From positions 1-64,000 of the forward strand of contig JBMZDR010000010.1 of NCBI GenBank assembly GCA_049614485.1: DNA of 64,000 nucleotides, in the 5' to 3' direction. Below are positions 40,703 through 49,082 of the stretch, one piece after another; the first letter of the stretch is position 1, and every line of letters begins with the position of its first letter. The notes under the pieces were generated by a model. That model did not search any database. It was not told where the DNA came from and saw only the letters and a program-made list of their open reading frames with translations. Both the position numbers and the translations under genes were made by a program. The DNA is from GCA-2733415 sp049614485 (GTDB lineage: Bacteria; Bacteroidota; Bacteroidia; Flavobacteriales; Flavobacteriaceae).

Positions 40703-41362
40703 ATGAAAAAGAATATACTATTACTAGTCTTTTTATTTGGTGTATTTGGTATTTCAAATGCAAACGAAATAAATGAAAACAAATTAACATCCCTTAAAGA
40801 AACATCACGTTATGGATATATGGAACCTTTTAAGTTTGTTGAACGTGGTATAGAGTTTTATGTGTTTCCTAACGGTGAATTTGATTTTAACACACATCCT
40901 CAATACAGAACAGCACCTAGAAGAAATGTTTCAATTAATATTTCATATGGTGCTCCAGCAGACTACCACCCTACAAATTACGGGGTAAATATAGAACATG
41001 ACCATATGGGTAGAGTTAGACGTGTAGGAAATGTTTTTATAAATTATGATGCTTTTGATCGAATTAAAAGAATCGGATCTGTTTACATGAACTACAGACA
41101 TGATTTAATATCAAATATTGGTGGATTGTATATTTATTACGACAGACATTATAGAATTATAAGAACCTCAGGATATATCAAACACAACCTAGGATGTCAT
41201 TTCTGCGGAAGTCATAGTTGTCACTCAAATCATTACGGAAACTCTGGTCACGGGCATAATAACGGACACGGGCATGCACACAACAATCACAACGGTTGGA
41301 ACAACAATATGTACTATAGAGGAAAGTCATCAAAAAAGAAAAAAAACAAGAACAAACGATAA
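40703..41362 (+). CDS. Exported repeat protein with His-rich, metal-binding-like tail
   Basis: 219 residues from the ATG at 40703 (signal peptide NILLLVFLFGVFGISNA). The middle has about four tandem 14-16-residue units of the form D-x3-RxxRxGxVxxNY (for example GRVRRVGNVFINYD, DRIKRIGSVYMNYR). The tail starts with CHFCGSHSCHSNHYG and continues with Gly-His-Asn repeats, then a Lys-rich end. Binding of divalent metal or heme by the tail is plausible. I do not recognise a family. A terminator follows. Confidence 0.75.
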   Translation: MKKNILLLVFLFGVFGISNANEINENKLTSLKETSRYGYMEPFKFVERGIEFYVFPNGEFDFNTHPQYRTAPRRNVSINISYGAPADYHPTNYGVNIEHDHMGRVRRVGNVFINYDAFDRIKRIGSVYMNYRHDLISNIGGLYIYYDRHYRIIRTSGYIKHNLGCHFCGSHSCHSNHYGNSGHGHNNGHGHAHNNHNGWNNNMYYRGKSSKKKKNKNKR

Positions 41363-41377
41363 ATACATCAGTTAATC

Positions 41378-41414
41378 AAAAAAGCTCCAAATGCAATGCA
41401 TTTGGAGCTTTTTT
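41378..41414. terminator. Bidirectional palindromic terminator
   Basis: Two perfect 18-base arms (AAAAAAGCTCCAAATGCA and its complement) separated by a single A, between the convergent His-rich protein and endonuclease genes. A tract on one side, T tract on the other. Confidence 0.88.
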
Positions 41415-41426
41415 ATGATACATATT

Positions 41427-42497
41427 TTAGTGCAAAATAACTTTAAATGTTTTCTGTGAAGCCTGTAACTGAAGGTTTATAAAATAAAATCCTTTTTCAA
41501 AACCTGATAAATCTACACTTTTAGCCGCACCACCTGTAATTAGTTGTTGTCCTAAACTATTAACAACTGTGTATGTATAATTAATACTTGATAAGTTATT
41601 AATATGTACAATACCTGATGTTATTGTTGGGTATAATTTTAATGCCTCCAATTGCGCATAATCATTAGTCGCTAACAGGTTCCAATTATCTTGTGCGGCT
41701 GGTCCATTCCAAATTTGAGTAGCTAAATATGGATTATCAATAAATGGGTTCCTATTACCTTGTACCCCTTCCAATATGTCATTTCTATTCATTTCATATT
41801 GCGAAACTGGGTCTTCTTCGTTCCATTCTAAAAACACATTTGGCATATCATTAAAATCAGAATATGATGCACTCCCCACACCAACAGCAGTAGCTGCGCA
41901 TTGGCTAGGATAGCGTACATACATATACATAATCATTCTTGCTACATCACCGCGCCATTCATCACCCGGATACCAATTACCTGTAGTTGGAGTAATACCA
42001 GCTGTTCCAGAACCATCTTCATAAGGTCTGTTATTTCGTGAACTATTCATTTGCCCGTCACAGGCACGTAAATTATGAGCATCAGTACCTGTCCCAGGAT
42101 CATCCGTTTCTAAAGCAGGTGTTGCTAATGATTTCGGGTATACGTGTTCTCTATTCCACAAGCCTGTACATCCTGATTGATGACACGATAACGATTCATC
42201 TCTTACTCTATCATCACGTGTTTCAGTATCTCCAGTATCATAAGGGATTTCATCATAACCATATAATAAAAACACATTAGAACTATTTGAAGGGTCTAAA
42301 TCAGTTTGTTTCAAAGCATCCCAGGCATCAAAAGCACTAGATGTATAATATATTTCTGTAGTATGCGTATTGGTTATTAAAGTTGTTAATTGTGACTTTA
42401 AAGCATCACCTGTTTGACTAAAATCAACACCATTATAATAGGCAGGAACTTGTCCGAAACTCAATAATGGCAATAAAAGCACCAATATATTCTTCAT
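41427..42497 (-). CDS. Secreted endonuclease I with T9SS type A sorting domain
   Basis: 356 residues from the ATG at 42497 (signal MKNILVLLLPLLSFGQ). The longer ORF start is rejected because the signal peptide must be N-terminal. The catalytic domain (about 20-270) is of the endonuclease I (EndA/NucM) type with the His-Me finger WNREHVYPKSLA and DAHNLRACDGQMNSSRNNRP. The C-terminal 75 residues (LYPTITSGIVHINN ... GFYFINLQLQASQKTFKVIL) are a type A T9SS sorting domain. It should degrade extracellular DNA for nutrients. Confidence 0.92.
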   Translation of the reverse strand: MKNILVLLLPLLSFGQVPAYYNGVDFSQTGDALKSQLTTLITNTHTTEIYYTSSAFDAWDALKQTDLDPSNSSNVFLLYGYDEIPYDTGDTETRDDRVRDESLSCHQSGCTGLWNREHVYPKSLATPALETDDPGTGTDAHNLRACDGQMNSSRNNRPYEDGSGTAGITPTTGNWYPGDEWRGDVARMIMYMYVRYPSQCAATAVGVGSASYSDFNDMPNVFLEWNEEDPVSQYEMNRNDILEGVQGNRNPFIDNPYLATQIWNGPAAQDNWNLLATNDYAQLEALKLYPTITSGIVHINNLSSINYTYTVVNSLGQQLITGGAAKSVDLSGFEKGFYFINLQLQASQKTFKVILH

Positions 42498-42653
42498 AGT
42501 AATTTTTTGAGGGAGGACAATATAAGTTTTTTTTATTAAACAATACACATAAACAGATGAATGCCATGCTTTTATAGACAACACGTAATTTAATGTATCT
42601 ATTCTATATGCAGGAAAATAATTATTGATTATATTTCATGAAAATTAATTAAT

Positions 42654-43115
42654 ATGACATTTACATTTGATGTGCAACAGAAAACCAGAGGGTTTTTAAA
42701 ACAGTACCTTGAAACTTTAACTCTAAAAGAATTAAATACAATCCCGAACGGTTATAACAATTCAATACTTTGGAATATTGGCCATATTATAGTAACCCAA
42801 CAATTATTAGTTTATAAGTTATCTGGGCTACCTATGCTTGTTAATGAATCTCAAATTAACAAATACATGAAGGGAACAAAACCTGAAGCAGATGCTACTC
42901 AAAATGAGGTTGATGATTTGAATGAATTACTTTTCACCACGGTTAGGCAAACAAAAAATGATTATGAAAATGGAAAGTTCATTAATTTCAATGAATATGT
43001 TTTATCTACAACTGGTAACACCTTAACCAAGGTAGAGGAAGCAATCAATTTTAATCTTTTTCATGAAGGCATTCACCTAGGGTATATTATGGCTTTAGTA
43101 AAGGCCTTAAAATAA
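42654..43115 (+). CDS. DinB family protein
   Basis: A 153-residue four-helix-bundle protein. Candidate metal-binding His residues are in WNIGHIIVTQQLLVY (about residue 45) and FHEGIHLGYIMALVK (about 138-142), with the spacing seen in DinB/YfiT proteins. Function is unknown; some members are thiol transferases. Its last 29 bases overlap the end of the convergent glycosyltransferase gene. Confidence 0.82.
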   Translation: MTFTFDVQQKTRGFLKQYLETLTLKELNTIPNGYNNSILWNIGHIIVTQQLLVYKLSGLPMLVNESQINKYMKGTKPEADATQNEVDDLNELLFTTVRQTKNDYENGKFINFNEYVLSTTGNTLTKVEEAINFNLFHEGIHLGYIMALVKALK

Positions 43116-44388
43116 GCGCTAGTTGTTGGGTGAGATTTTTTCTATGAAATTTCTGTATACCAATACCATTAACATGTAATACATTAGTTTGATAAGCGTT
43201 AAAACAAGACAATACAGCAGTTTTAATTGCTGCTTTTTCTCTTTGATTATAACTAAAAGTCATCCCTGTATTTGTTTCAGAAAGTATACTTTTAAAATCT
43301 GATTTTTCAGGCCCAAATGCTAATATAGGTCTGTTAGATTGCATGTATTCAAATAATTTTCCTGGAATAATGCATCGTGTTTCTGGAGAGTCTATCTCTA
43401 CTAATAACAGTACTTGAGATTGGCGTTGTTGAATTTGTGCATCATTATGAGATATGTAACCTAACAATGACACAAAATCCTTCAAGCCACTGTTATAAAT
43501 TGATTTCAACACATCATCACTCACTGCTCCTATTAATTTTAATTCAAAAGCATTTTTAAACGCAGTGTTTTCTTGAATCAACTCTGCAAGTACTTGCCAT
43601 AAAACCTCAGGATTTCTCCCGGTTAACAATGATCCTATATGCGCCATTGTAAACTTCGAATCCAACTCAATTTTTTTAAGTGAGACATCATCAAAACCAT
43701 TAGTAATAACTGAAATTGGTTGTTTGGTTAACCGTTGAAATTCTTCTTTTGTGGTTAAACTAGTTACTATAATTTCATCTGCTGTTTGTAGTACTTTTCT
43801 TTCTAAATTTTTGTGTTTTTTTTCTGATGCAGTAGTCAATTTCATCTTTTTATGATACCCAATGGTTGTCCACGGATCACGGAAATCAGCAACCCAATTC
43901 ACACCTAATTGTTCTTTTAATTGTCCCCCAATTAAATGTACACTGTGCGGTGGCCCAGTTGTAATTATAGTATTAATTTGATGTTTTTTAATATATGCAC
44001 CTAAATATTTTACAGATGGTTTTACCCAAAATTTACGCGCATCAGGTATAAAATAATTTCCTCTTATGTACAACAGAAGTCTTTCTGCTACGGATTGTTT
44101 TTTGGTCGCTATAATTCCTGAAGCAATTGCTTGGGTTTTCTTTTTTGAAAATAATGACGCAAACTTATATGGCTCAAAAATTGGTTGTTTAATAATTGTA
44201 ACCCTATCAGAAATTTCACTCTTTAGAGCGTTATCAATCAACGGGTAATTAGGGTTCTCTGGGCAATACACAACAGGTTCAATATCAAAATCTGGTAAGT
44301 ACTTTACAAACTTCAGCCAACGCTGAACTCCAGGCCCACCTGCTGGCGGCCAATAGTAAGTAACAATAAGTACTTTTTTATTTGACAT
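43087..44388 (-). CDS. Glycosyltransferase (GT4-like fold)
   Basis: 433 residues from the ATG at 44388; an in-frame TTG 15 bases earlier is less likely. The N-terminus KVLIVTYYWPPAGGPGVQRWLKF is typical of GT4-type enzymes, and the C-terminal half carries the nucleotide-sugar region IPGKLFEYMQSNRPILAFGP. Sugar donor and acceptor are unknown; envelope polysaccharide synthesis is likely. It lies 21 bases downstream of the YfhO gene, forming an operon DUF4834-yfhO-glycosyltransferase. The 3' end overlaps the dinB-like gene. Confidence 0.87.
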   Translation of the reverse strand: MSNKKVLIVTYYWPPAGGPGVQRWLKFVKYLPDFDIEPVVYCPENPNYPLIDNALKSEISDRVTIIKQPIFEPYKFASLFSKKKTQAIASGIIATKKQSVAERLLLYIRGNYFIPDARKFWVKPSVKYLGAYIKKHQINTIITTGPPHSVHLIGGQLKEQLGVNWVADFRDPWTTIGYHKKMKLTTASEKKHKNLERKVLQTADEIIVTSLTTKEEFQRLTKQPISVITNGFDDVSLKKIELDSKFTMAHIGSLLTGRNPEVLWQVLAELIQENTAFKNAFELKLIGAVSDDVLKSIYNSGLKDFVSLLGYISHNDAQIQQRQSQVLLLVEIDSPETRCIIPGKLFEYMQSNRPILAFGPEKSDFKSILSETNTGMTFSYNQREKAAIKTAVLSCFNAYQTNVLHVNGIGIQKFHRKNLTQQLALILRPLLKP

Positions 44389-44409
44389 ACGTGAACTGTT
44401 CAAAAAAGA

Positions 44410-46830
44410 CTAGCTCTTTTTCTTTTTAAACTCATAAAACAATCCTCCGAAAATTAATAACACTAACCCTACGGATGACGCTAAAGCAATCGTACTTCCT
44501 GTTTCTATAACCTGAGGTTCAAACTTGAAATCAATGGTATGTTTTCCTTTAGGAATTTCTAATCCTCTTAATAAATAGTTTGTCTTAAAATGTGGTTTTA
44601 AAACACCATCTATATAAGCATTCCAACCATTTTCATAATATATTTCTGAAAACACTGCTACCCCATCATTAGTATTAGACGCTTCATATACCAAATGATT
44701 TGGTTTATATGAGATTAGCTTAATAGTTGCTAAGGAATCTAATTTATAGGTAGATTTCAGATTAGAGCGACCTTCAAGAACAACAGCCTGCTTCTTTAAG
44801 TTTAAAGTATCTAATATTAATAATTCTTCATCTGCCGTAGCGACAGATTTCAAGTCTTCAACAAACCATGCGTTTCCATTAGCATACGGGTTATTCATTA
44901 CAGATAACCTGCCTTTTTTCTCTTGAATAATATATTTCAAGTTCAGCATGTTAATTACTGACATTTTATTTCTACTTACATAGAATTCAAAAATATCTTC
45001 TGCTCGTTTTGGTTTTGCTGCATGATAACCTCCAAATGCGTTGTGAAAATAAGATGTTCTTGCCGTATTAAATGGGTTATTACTAAAATCTAATACTCTG
45101 TAATGTGATGTGTCTTCTAGTATTTGAGCGTCAGCAGACGTCATTTGAAATGGTGTGTTAACTTGTGTTGCAGTTACAAAGTCTTCAGAGTTTACATAAC
45201 GTTTATCTACACCTACTAAATCAAATATAATCAAACACCCAATAACAACAAGCACTACATTTTCTTTGAATTTATCTTTTAAATACATCCATAAAGCTGT
45301 AGCAGTAAGCATTACAAATGCAAAAGAACGCAATACATCTTTCGTAAATAATGCTTCACGTTCACCTTTAATCATCTTTAAGAAATCGGGGCCATAATTT
45401 TCAAGAAGCATTCCATCTCTATTACTTACAAAGTCAAATAGCGAGCCTTTTAAAAAATAAAAAGCAATGGCTAGACCACCAGTAATCCCTAGTGTATATT
45501 TTAAAGCTTTAAGTTTATCTTCTTTTTGTTCATAATTATTTAGAAAACGATATAGGCCGAAAATTGCTAAAATTGGCACAACCAACTCTATAATAACTTG
45601 AATAGAACTTACTGCTCTAAACTTGTTATATAAAGGCATATAATCAATAAACAAATCAGTTAATACGCTGAAGTTTTTACCCCACGACAGTAGTAATACT
45701 AGCACACCGCCTATTACTACCCATTTTTTTAAACGTCCTTTTACTAAAAATAGCCCTAAAACAAATAGAAACACCACTACTGCACCTAAATAAGCTGGTG
45801 CGGCAACATAACTCTGATCGGACCAATACATTAACTGCCCAGTAAATTGTTGCGCTTCTGCGCTTGAAATACCAAATAGTCGCTGCATTTTTTTAACTGC
45901 ATCAGAATCTTTAGCAATTGGCTCATTATTAGAACCACCAAATAAACGAGGCACAAATAAATTTAAACTCTCAGAAATTCCATAGCTGTATTCAGTAATA
46001 TACGCTTTACTCAATCCGCCTGTTCCTATTTTTTTTGAACCATCTGGGTTTATCGTTAACTCACTTTTACTTCGTGTGCTTTCTTTAGCATATTCTGAAG
46101 TTGCCATAAGGTTAGTAGCGTTTAACCCTAAAGAAAAAATAACTGCTACTGCAAGTATCGCAATAGATGTGAAATAATGTTTTAATTCTTTCTTTTTAAA
46201 AGCGTCTACTAAATACACTAAACCAATAACTATAACTAATAACAGTAAATAGTATGTCATTTGAAAGTGATTGGCACTGAGTTCTAACCCCATAGCCAAA
46301 GCCATGATTACAAAGCCTAGTACGTATTTCTTTCTAAACACTAAGAATATGCCTGATAACACTAAAGGCATATAGGCAATAGCGTGTGCTTTTGCATTAT
46401 GACCAACACCAAGTATAATGATATAATAGGTTGAAAAACCAAAAGCAAAACTTCCTAATAATGCATAACGCCAATCGACTTTTAAAACTAATAATAACAC
46501 ATAAAAGCATGCAAAATACAAGAACACATAATCTGCTGGTCTCGGTAAAAAACGCAGTAAGCTGTCTAACTTCTTAATATAATTATGAGGATATTTCGCC
46601 CCAAGTTGATAGGTAGGCATTCCTCCAAAAGCAGCGTCTGTCCAATATGTTTCTTGTCCTTCAGTTTTTTGAAAGTCTTTTTGTTGTTTAGACATCCCAA
46701 TATACTGAGCAATGTCTGATTGTTTAATTTGTTTCCCTTGTAGGATAGGAGAGAAATAAAGAACAGCTGCAATTATAAATAATAAAACAGCTGCTATATG
46801 CGGTAGTACTTTTTTAAGCGATAAATTCAT
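44410..46830 (-). CDS. YfhO-family membrane protein
   Basis: An 806-residue polytopic membrane protein with roughly a dozen hydrophobic segments and a C-terminal soluble domain. It starts with a membrane segment followed by IKQSDIAQYIGMSKQQKDF. YfhO proteins resemble GT-C-fold glycosyltransferases and in Firmicutes help glycosylate lipoteichoic acid. In Bacteroidota they commonly sit beside glycosyltransferases, as here. The donor is probably a lipid-linked sugar, which is inference. Confidence 0.85.
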   Translation of the reverse strand: MNLSLKKVLPHIAAVLLFIIAAVLYFSPILQGKQIKQSDIAQYIGMSKQQKDFQKTEGQETYWTDAAFGGMPTYQLGAKYPHNYIKKLDSLLRFLPRPADYVFLYFACFYVLLLVLKVDWRYALLGSFAFGFSTYYIIILGVGHNAKAHAIAYMPLVLSGIFLVFRKKYVLGFVIMALAMGLELSANHFQMTYYLLLLVIVIGLVYLVDAFKKKELKHYFTSIAILAVAVIFSLGLNATNLMATSEYAKESTRSKSELTINPDGSKKIGTGGLSKAYITEYSYGISESLNLFVPRLFGGSNNEPIAKDSDAVKKMQRLFGISSAEAQQFTGQLMYWSDQSYVAAPAYLGAVVVFLFVLGLFLVKGRLKKWVVIGGVLVLLLSWGKNFSVLTDLFIDYMPLYNKFRAVSSIQVIIELVVPILAIFGLYRFLNNYEQKEDKLKALKYTLGITGGLAIAFYFLKGSLFDFVSNRDGMLLENYGPDFLKMIKGEREALFTKDVLRSFAFVMLTATALWMYLKDKFKENVVLVVIGCLIIFDLVGVDKRYVNSEDFVTATQVNTPFQMTSADAQILEDTSHYRVLDFSNNPFNTARTSYFHNAFGGYHAAKPKRAEDIFEFYVSRNKMSVINMLNLKYIIQEKKGRLSVMNNPYANGNAWFVEDLKSVATADEELLILDTLNLKKQAVVLEGRSNLKSTYKLDSLATIKLISYKPNHLVYEASNTNDGVAVFSEIYYENGWNAYIDGVLKPHFKTNYLLRGLEIPKGKHTIDFKFEPQVIETGSTIALASSVGLVLLIFGGLFYEFKKKKS

Positions 46831-46839
46831 GTGATAAAT

Positions 46840-47082
46840 CTAATCAATTTCTTCAAAATCAATGTAGTCACCAACTTTTTTTGTTGAACTTCTTTTATGC
46901 ACTGGTTCTTTTGGTTGCTGTTGCTGAGTTTCTTGATGGTGTTGGAATTGTTCTTTTACTTTCTGTTCCATTTTTCCTGCAGCGTATTTCATTAACATTG
47001 GGGCAAAAATTCTCATTAAGAATTTTCCAATGTAATACACAGCCATAATTATTACAATCGTTCTTAATAATTGATATATCAT
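46840..47082 (-). CDS. DUF4834 family protein
   Basis: An 80-residue protein with a membrane segment at residues 5-25 (LLRTIVIIMAVYYIGKFLMR), a charged Gln-rich middle (QHHQETQQQQPKEP) and a conserved end KKVGDYIDFEEID. DUF4834 is a small Bacteroidota-specific family of unknown function. It is the first gene of the operon with yfhO and a glycosyltransferase, ten bases before yfhO. Confidence 0.85.
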   Translation of the reverse strand: MIYQLLRTIVIIMAVYYIGKFLMRIFAPMLMKYAAGKMEQKVKEQFQHHQETQQQQPKEPVHKRSSTKKVGDYIDFEEID

Positions 47083-47132
47083 ATTCTTAATCTTTTACTC
47101 TAGAATTGGTATTACACAAGGCGTTATTACTA

Positions 47133-47140
47133 CAAAGCTA
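47133..47140 (-). promoter_or_regulatory. Promoter -7 element of DUF4834-yfhO-glycosyltransferase operon
   Basis: Minus-strand TAGCTTTG, matching TAnnTTTG, with a TTTG 18 bases upstream as a -33 element, about 51 bases before the ATG at 47082. This is one of the best two-part promoters in the window. Confidence 0.65.
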
Positions 47141-47250
47141 CATAAAATTAACGATGCACAAAGTTGATAACATTTTTTTAACTTGTGAAGGCTGATATTT
47201 TAAAAGAAAATGTATTTTTATATCCACAATTAGAAGAAAAATATTCAAGC

Positions 47251-48288
47251 ATGACATTATTTAGAGTTTTATTTTCAGCATTCTGTTTTACCAGCTTAAG
47301 CACTTACGCCCAATATACAGAAACAATAAACTCCAACAGACCTGGAGCTTCATCAGGAGCTTACGCTGTAGGAATTAATGTTATACAAGCTGAAGGTGGT
47401 TTTATTTACACTAAAAACAATCATGAATTACAAGATGCTGAATTTGGTGGCGCAGGCTTAGAATATGAATTTAGATATGGTATTTGGAAGGAAGCCTTAG
47501 AAGTGAATTTGAGTGGTAGTTTTCAAGCCGGAAAAGTCACTGATAATTTTTTAGGAACATCAGAGTCTGTCGGTAATTTTAGAATGAATACTATTGGAGC
47601 AAAATACTTGTTTTTTGATCCATATAAAAAGAAAGAAGGTGAGGGTGAGGAAAAACCTAACTTATACAGCTGGCATGCGAATCATAAATTTCAATGGAAA
47701 ACATTAATCCCATCTGTTGCAGTATATGCTGGAATGAATTTTAATATTACAAACACACCATTTGTGTATGGTAGTAATTTTAACTTCAACAATTTAGAAG
47801 AACCTACGCTATCACCAAAAATTATGTTAATCACTCAAAACAACTGGTCTGGTGGCTGGGTGTTTACAATGAACTTTATTGGAGATCGAGTGTTTATGAC
47901 TGACTACCCTATTTACTCTTACATTCTAACACTAACACATGCTTTAAGTGAAAAAGCTGCCGTGTTTGGTGAACACCAAGGCATTATTAATGACATATAC
48001 TCAGACTCTCTATTCAGATTTGGAGGCGCCTACTTGTTATCTAAAGACATTCAATTAGATGCCGGACTAACTTTAAATACTAAAAATACACCTTCTGTAT
48101 TTGGCTTAAATGTTGGGTTCTCATATCGAATGGATTTTCATAAGGATCCTGAGAACAACAATAGTGCAGAAGATGAAAAAGAACGTAAAGATAATGCTGG
48201 CGGTAAAAACAGAAAGAAGAAAAAGAAAGATGGAAGTGGTAATAAAGAGAAGAAAAGCAATAAAGATGTTATTGACTTTAATGACTAA
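47251..48288 (+). CDS. Outer-membrane transporter-like protein (phenol MetA-type barrel)
   Basis: 345 residues from the ATG at 47251, whose signal peptide MTLFRVLFSAFCFTSLSTYAQ rules out the GTG at 47185. The body has ETINSNRPGASSGAYAVGINVIQ and alternating beta-strand patterns, as in the 'MetA-pathway of phenol degradation' transporter-like family. An unusual C-terminal tail (about 45 residues) is made of Lys, Asp, Asn and Gly and ends NKDVIDFND. Substrate is unknown. Confidence 0.78.
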   Translation: MTLFRVLFSAFCFTSLSTYAQYTETINSNRPGASSGAYAVGINVIQAEGGFIYTKNNHELQDAEFGGAGLEYEFRYGIWKEALEVNLSGSFQAGKVTDNFLGTSESVGNFRMNTIGAKYLFFDPYKKKEGEGEEKPNLYSWHANHKFQWKTLIPSVAVYAGMNFNITNTPFVYGSNFNFNNLEEPTLSPKIMLITQNNWSGGWVFTMNFIGDRVFMTDYPIYSYILTLTHALSEKAAVFGEHQGIINDIYSDSLFRFGGAYLLSKDIQLDAGLTLNTKNTPSVFGLNVGFSYRMDFHKDPENNNSAEDEKERKDNAGGKNRKKKKKDGSGNKEKKSNKDVIDFND

Positions 48289-48403
48289 GCCTTTTTAAAA
48301 ACTAATTATTAAAAGCATCTCTTTTAAACATATCATTTTTACTAAACCACTACATACCACATAATTACATCATACATTCCTTTCAAAAAAAGAAAAAAAT
48401 CCT

Positions 48404-48534
48404 TATATTTGAGAGACAACTTCATAGTAATAACTTTCATGTAACTTAGCACTAGTTAGTTCTGCTATTGTGTTTATAACACCCCAAAAAGATTAAAATT
48501 ACTTTATTTTTTATTAATCTTTATATGTTATAAA
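48404..48534 (+). promoter_or_regulatory. Promoter and long structured leader of the 48.5-kb gene
   Basis: TATATTTG (48404-48411) matches TAnnTTTG, 124 bases before the ATG. The leader has the block ACACCCCAAAAAGATTAA and an AAAGATTAA/TTAATCTTT stem (48488-48496 with 48514-48522) that ends 12 bases before the ATG. Confidence 0.45.
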
Positions 48535-49065
48535 ATGAAAAAATACGTTATTCTAACTACCAGTCTCTTTGCCTGTATAACTCTACAAGGGCAATCAATT
48601 AACGAAATAAAAGCTGAACATAATTCTGAAATTAAAGACCTCAAAAAAGAATACTATAAAAACTTACAAGAAAATCAAGACGCAAGGGTTTTTTCTATTA
48701 CTAAAAATCGCAATGATTATACCTATCAAAAGCTTGAAAATATAAAACAGAATGCTGCATTTAACTCAAAAAAAGATAGCATTAAACGAATGCAATTAAG
48801 TACTGAAAAACAACGCCTATTTAATTTAAAGGTCACAAATTATAATGATAGTATCGCTAATGCTATAGGTTATAGACGTGTGAGTAAAGCGATTGATGAT
48901 TTAGAAAAAAAACGAAAACTAGAAGAGTTACGAGCCTCTAACAGACGAGAAGCATTTTACAGAAGCCAATCAGTACTCATAAAAAAAGATGATAACAAAA
49001 ATAATTTAAAATCAAGACTGAACACACGACATAAACAATTGAAAAAAAAATATTCTATTGAATAA
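48535..49065 (+). CDS. Exported coiled-coil protein of unknown function
   Basis: A 176-residue protein with a signal peptide (MKKYVILTTSLFACITLQGQ) and a Lys/Glu/Asn-rich, mainly helical body with coiled-coil potential (EIKDLKKEYYKNLQENQD; DLEKKRKLEELRASNRREAF). It ends in a very basic tail. It would be periplasmic. I do not recognise the family. It converges with uvrB, 17 bases apart, with no clear terminator between. Confidence 0.7.
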   Translation: MKKYVILTTSLFACITLQGQSINEIKAEHNSEIKDLKKEYYKNLQENQDARVFSITKNRNDYTYQKLENIKQNAAFNSKKDSIKRMQLSTEKQRLFNLKVTNYNDSIANAIGYRRVSKAIDDLEKKRKLEELRASNRREAFYRSQSVLIKKDDNKNNLKSRLNTRHKQLKKKYSIE

Positions 49066-49082
49066 TAACCGTTGTTGTTTTA

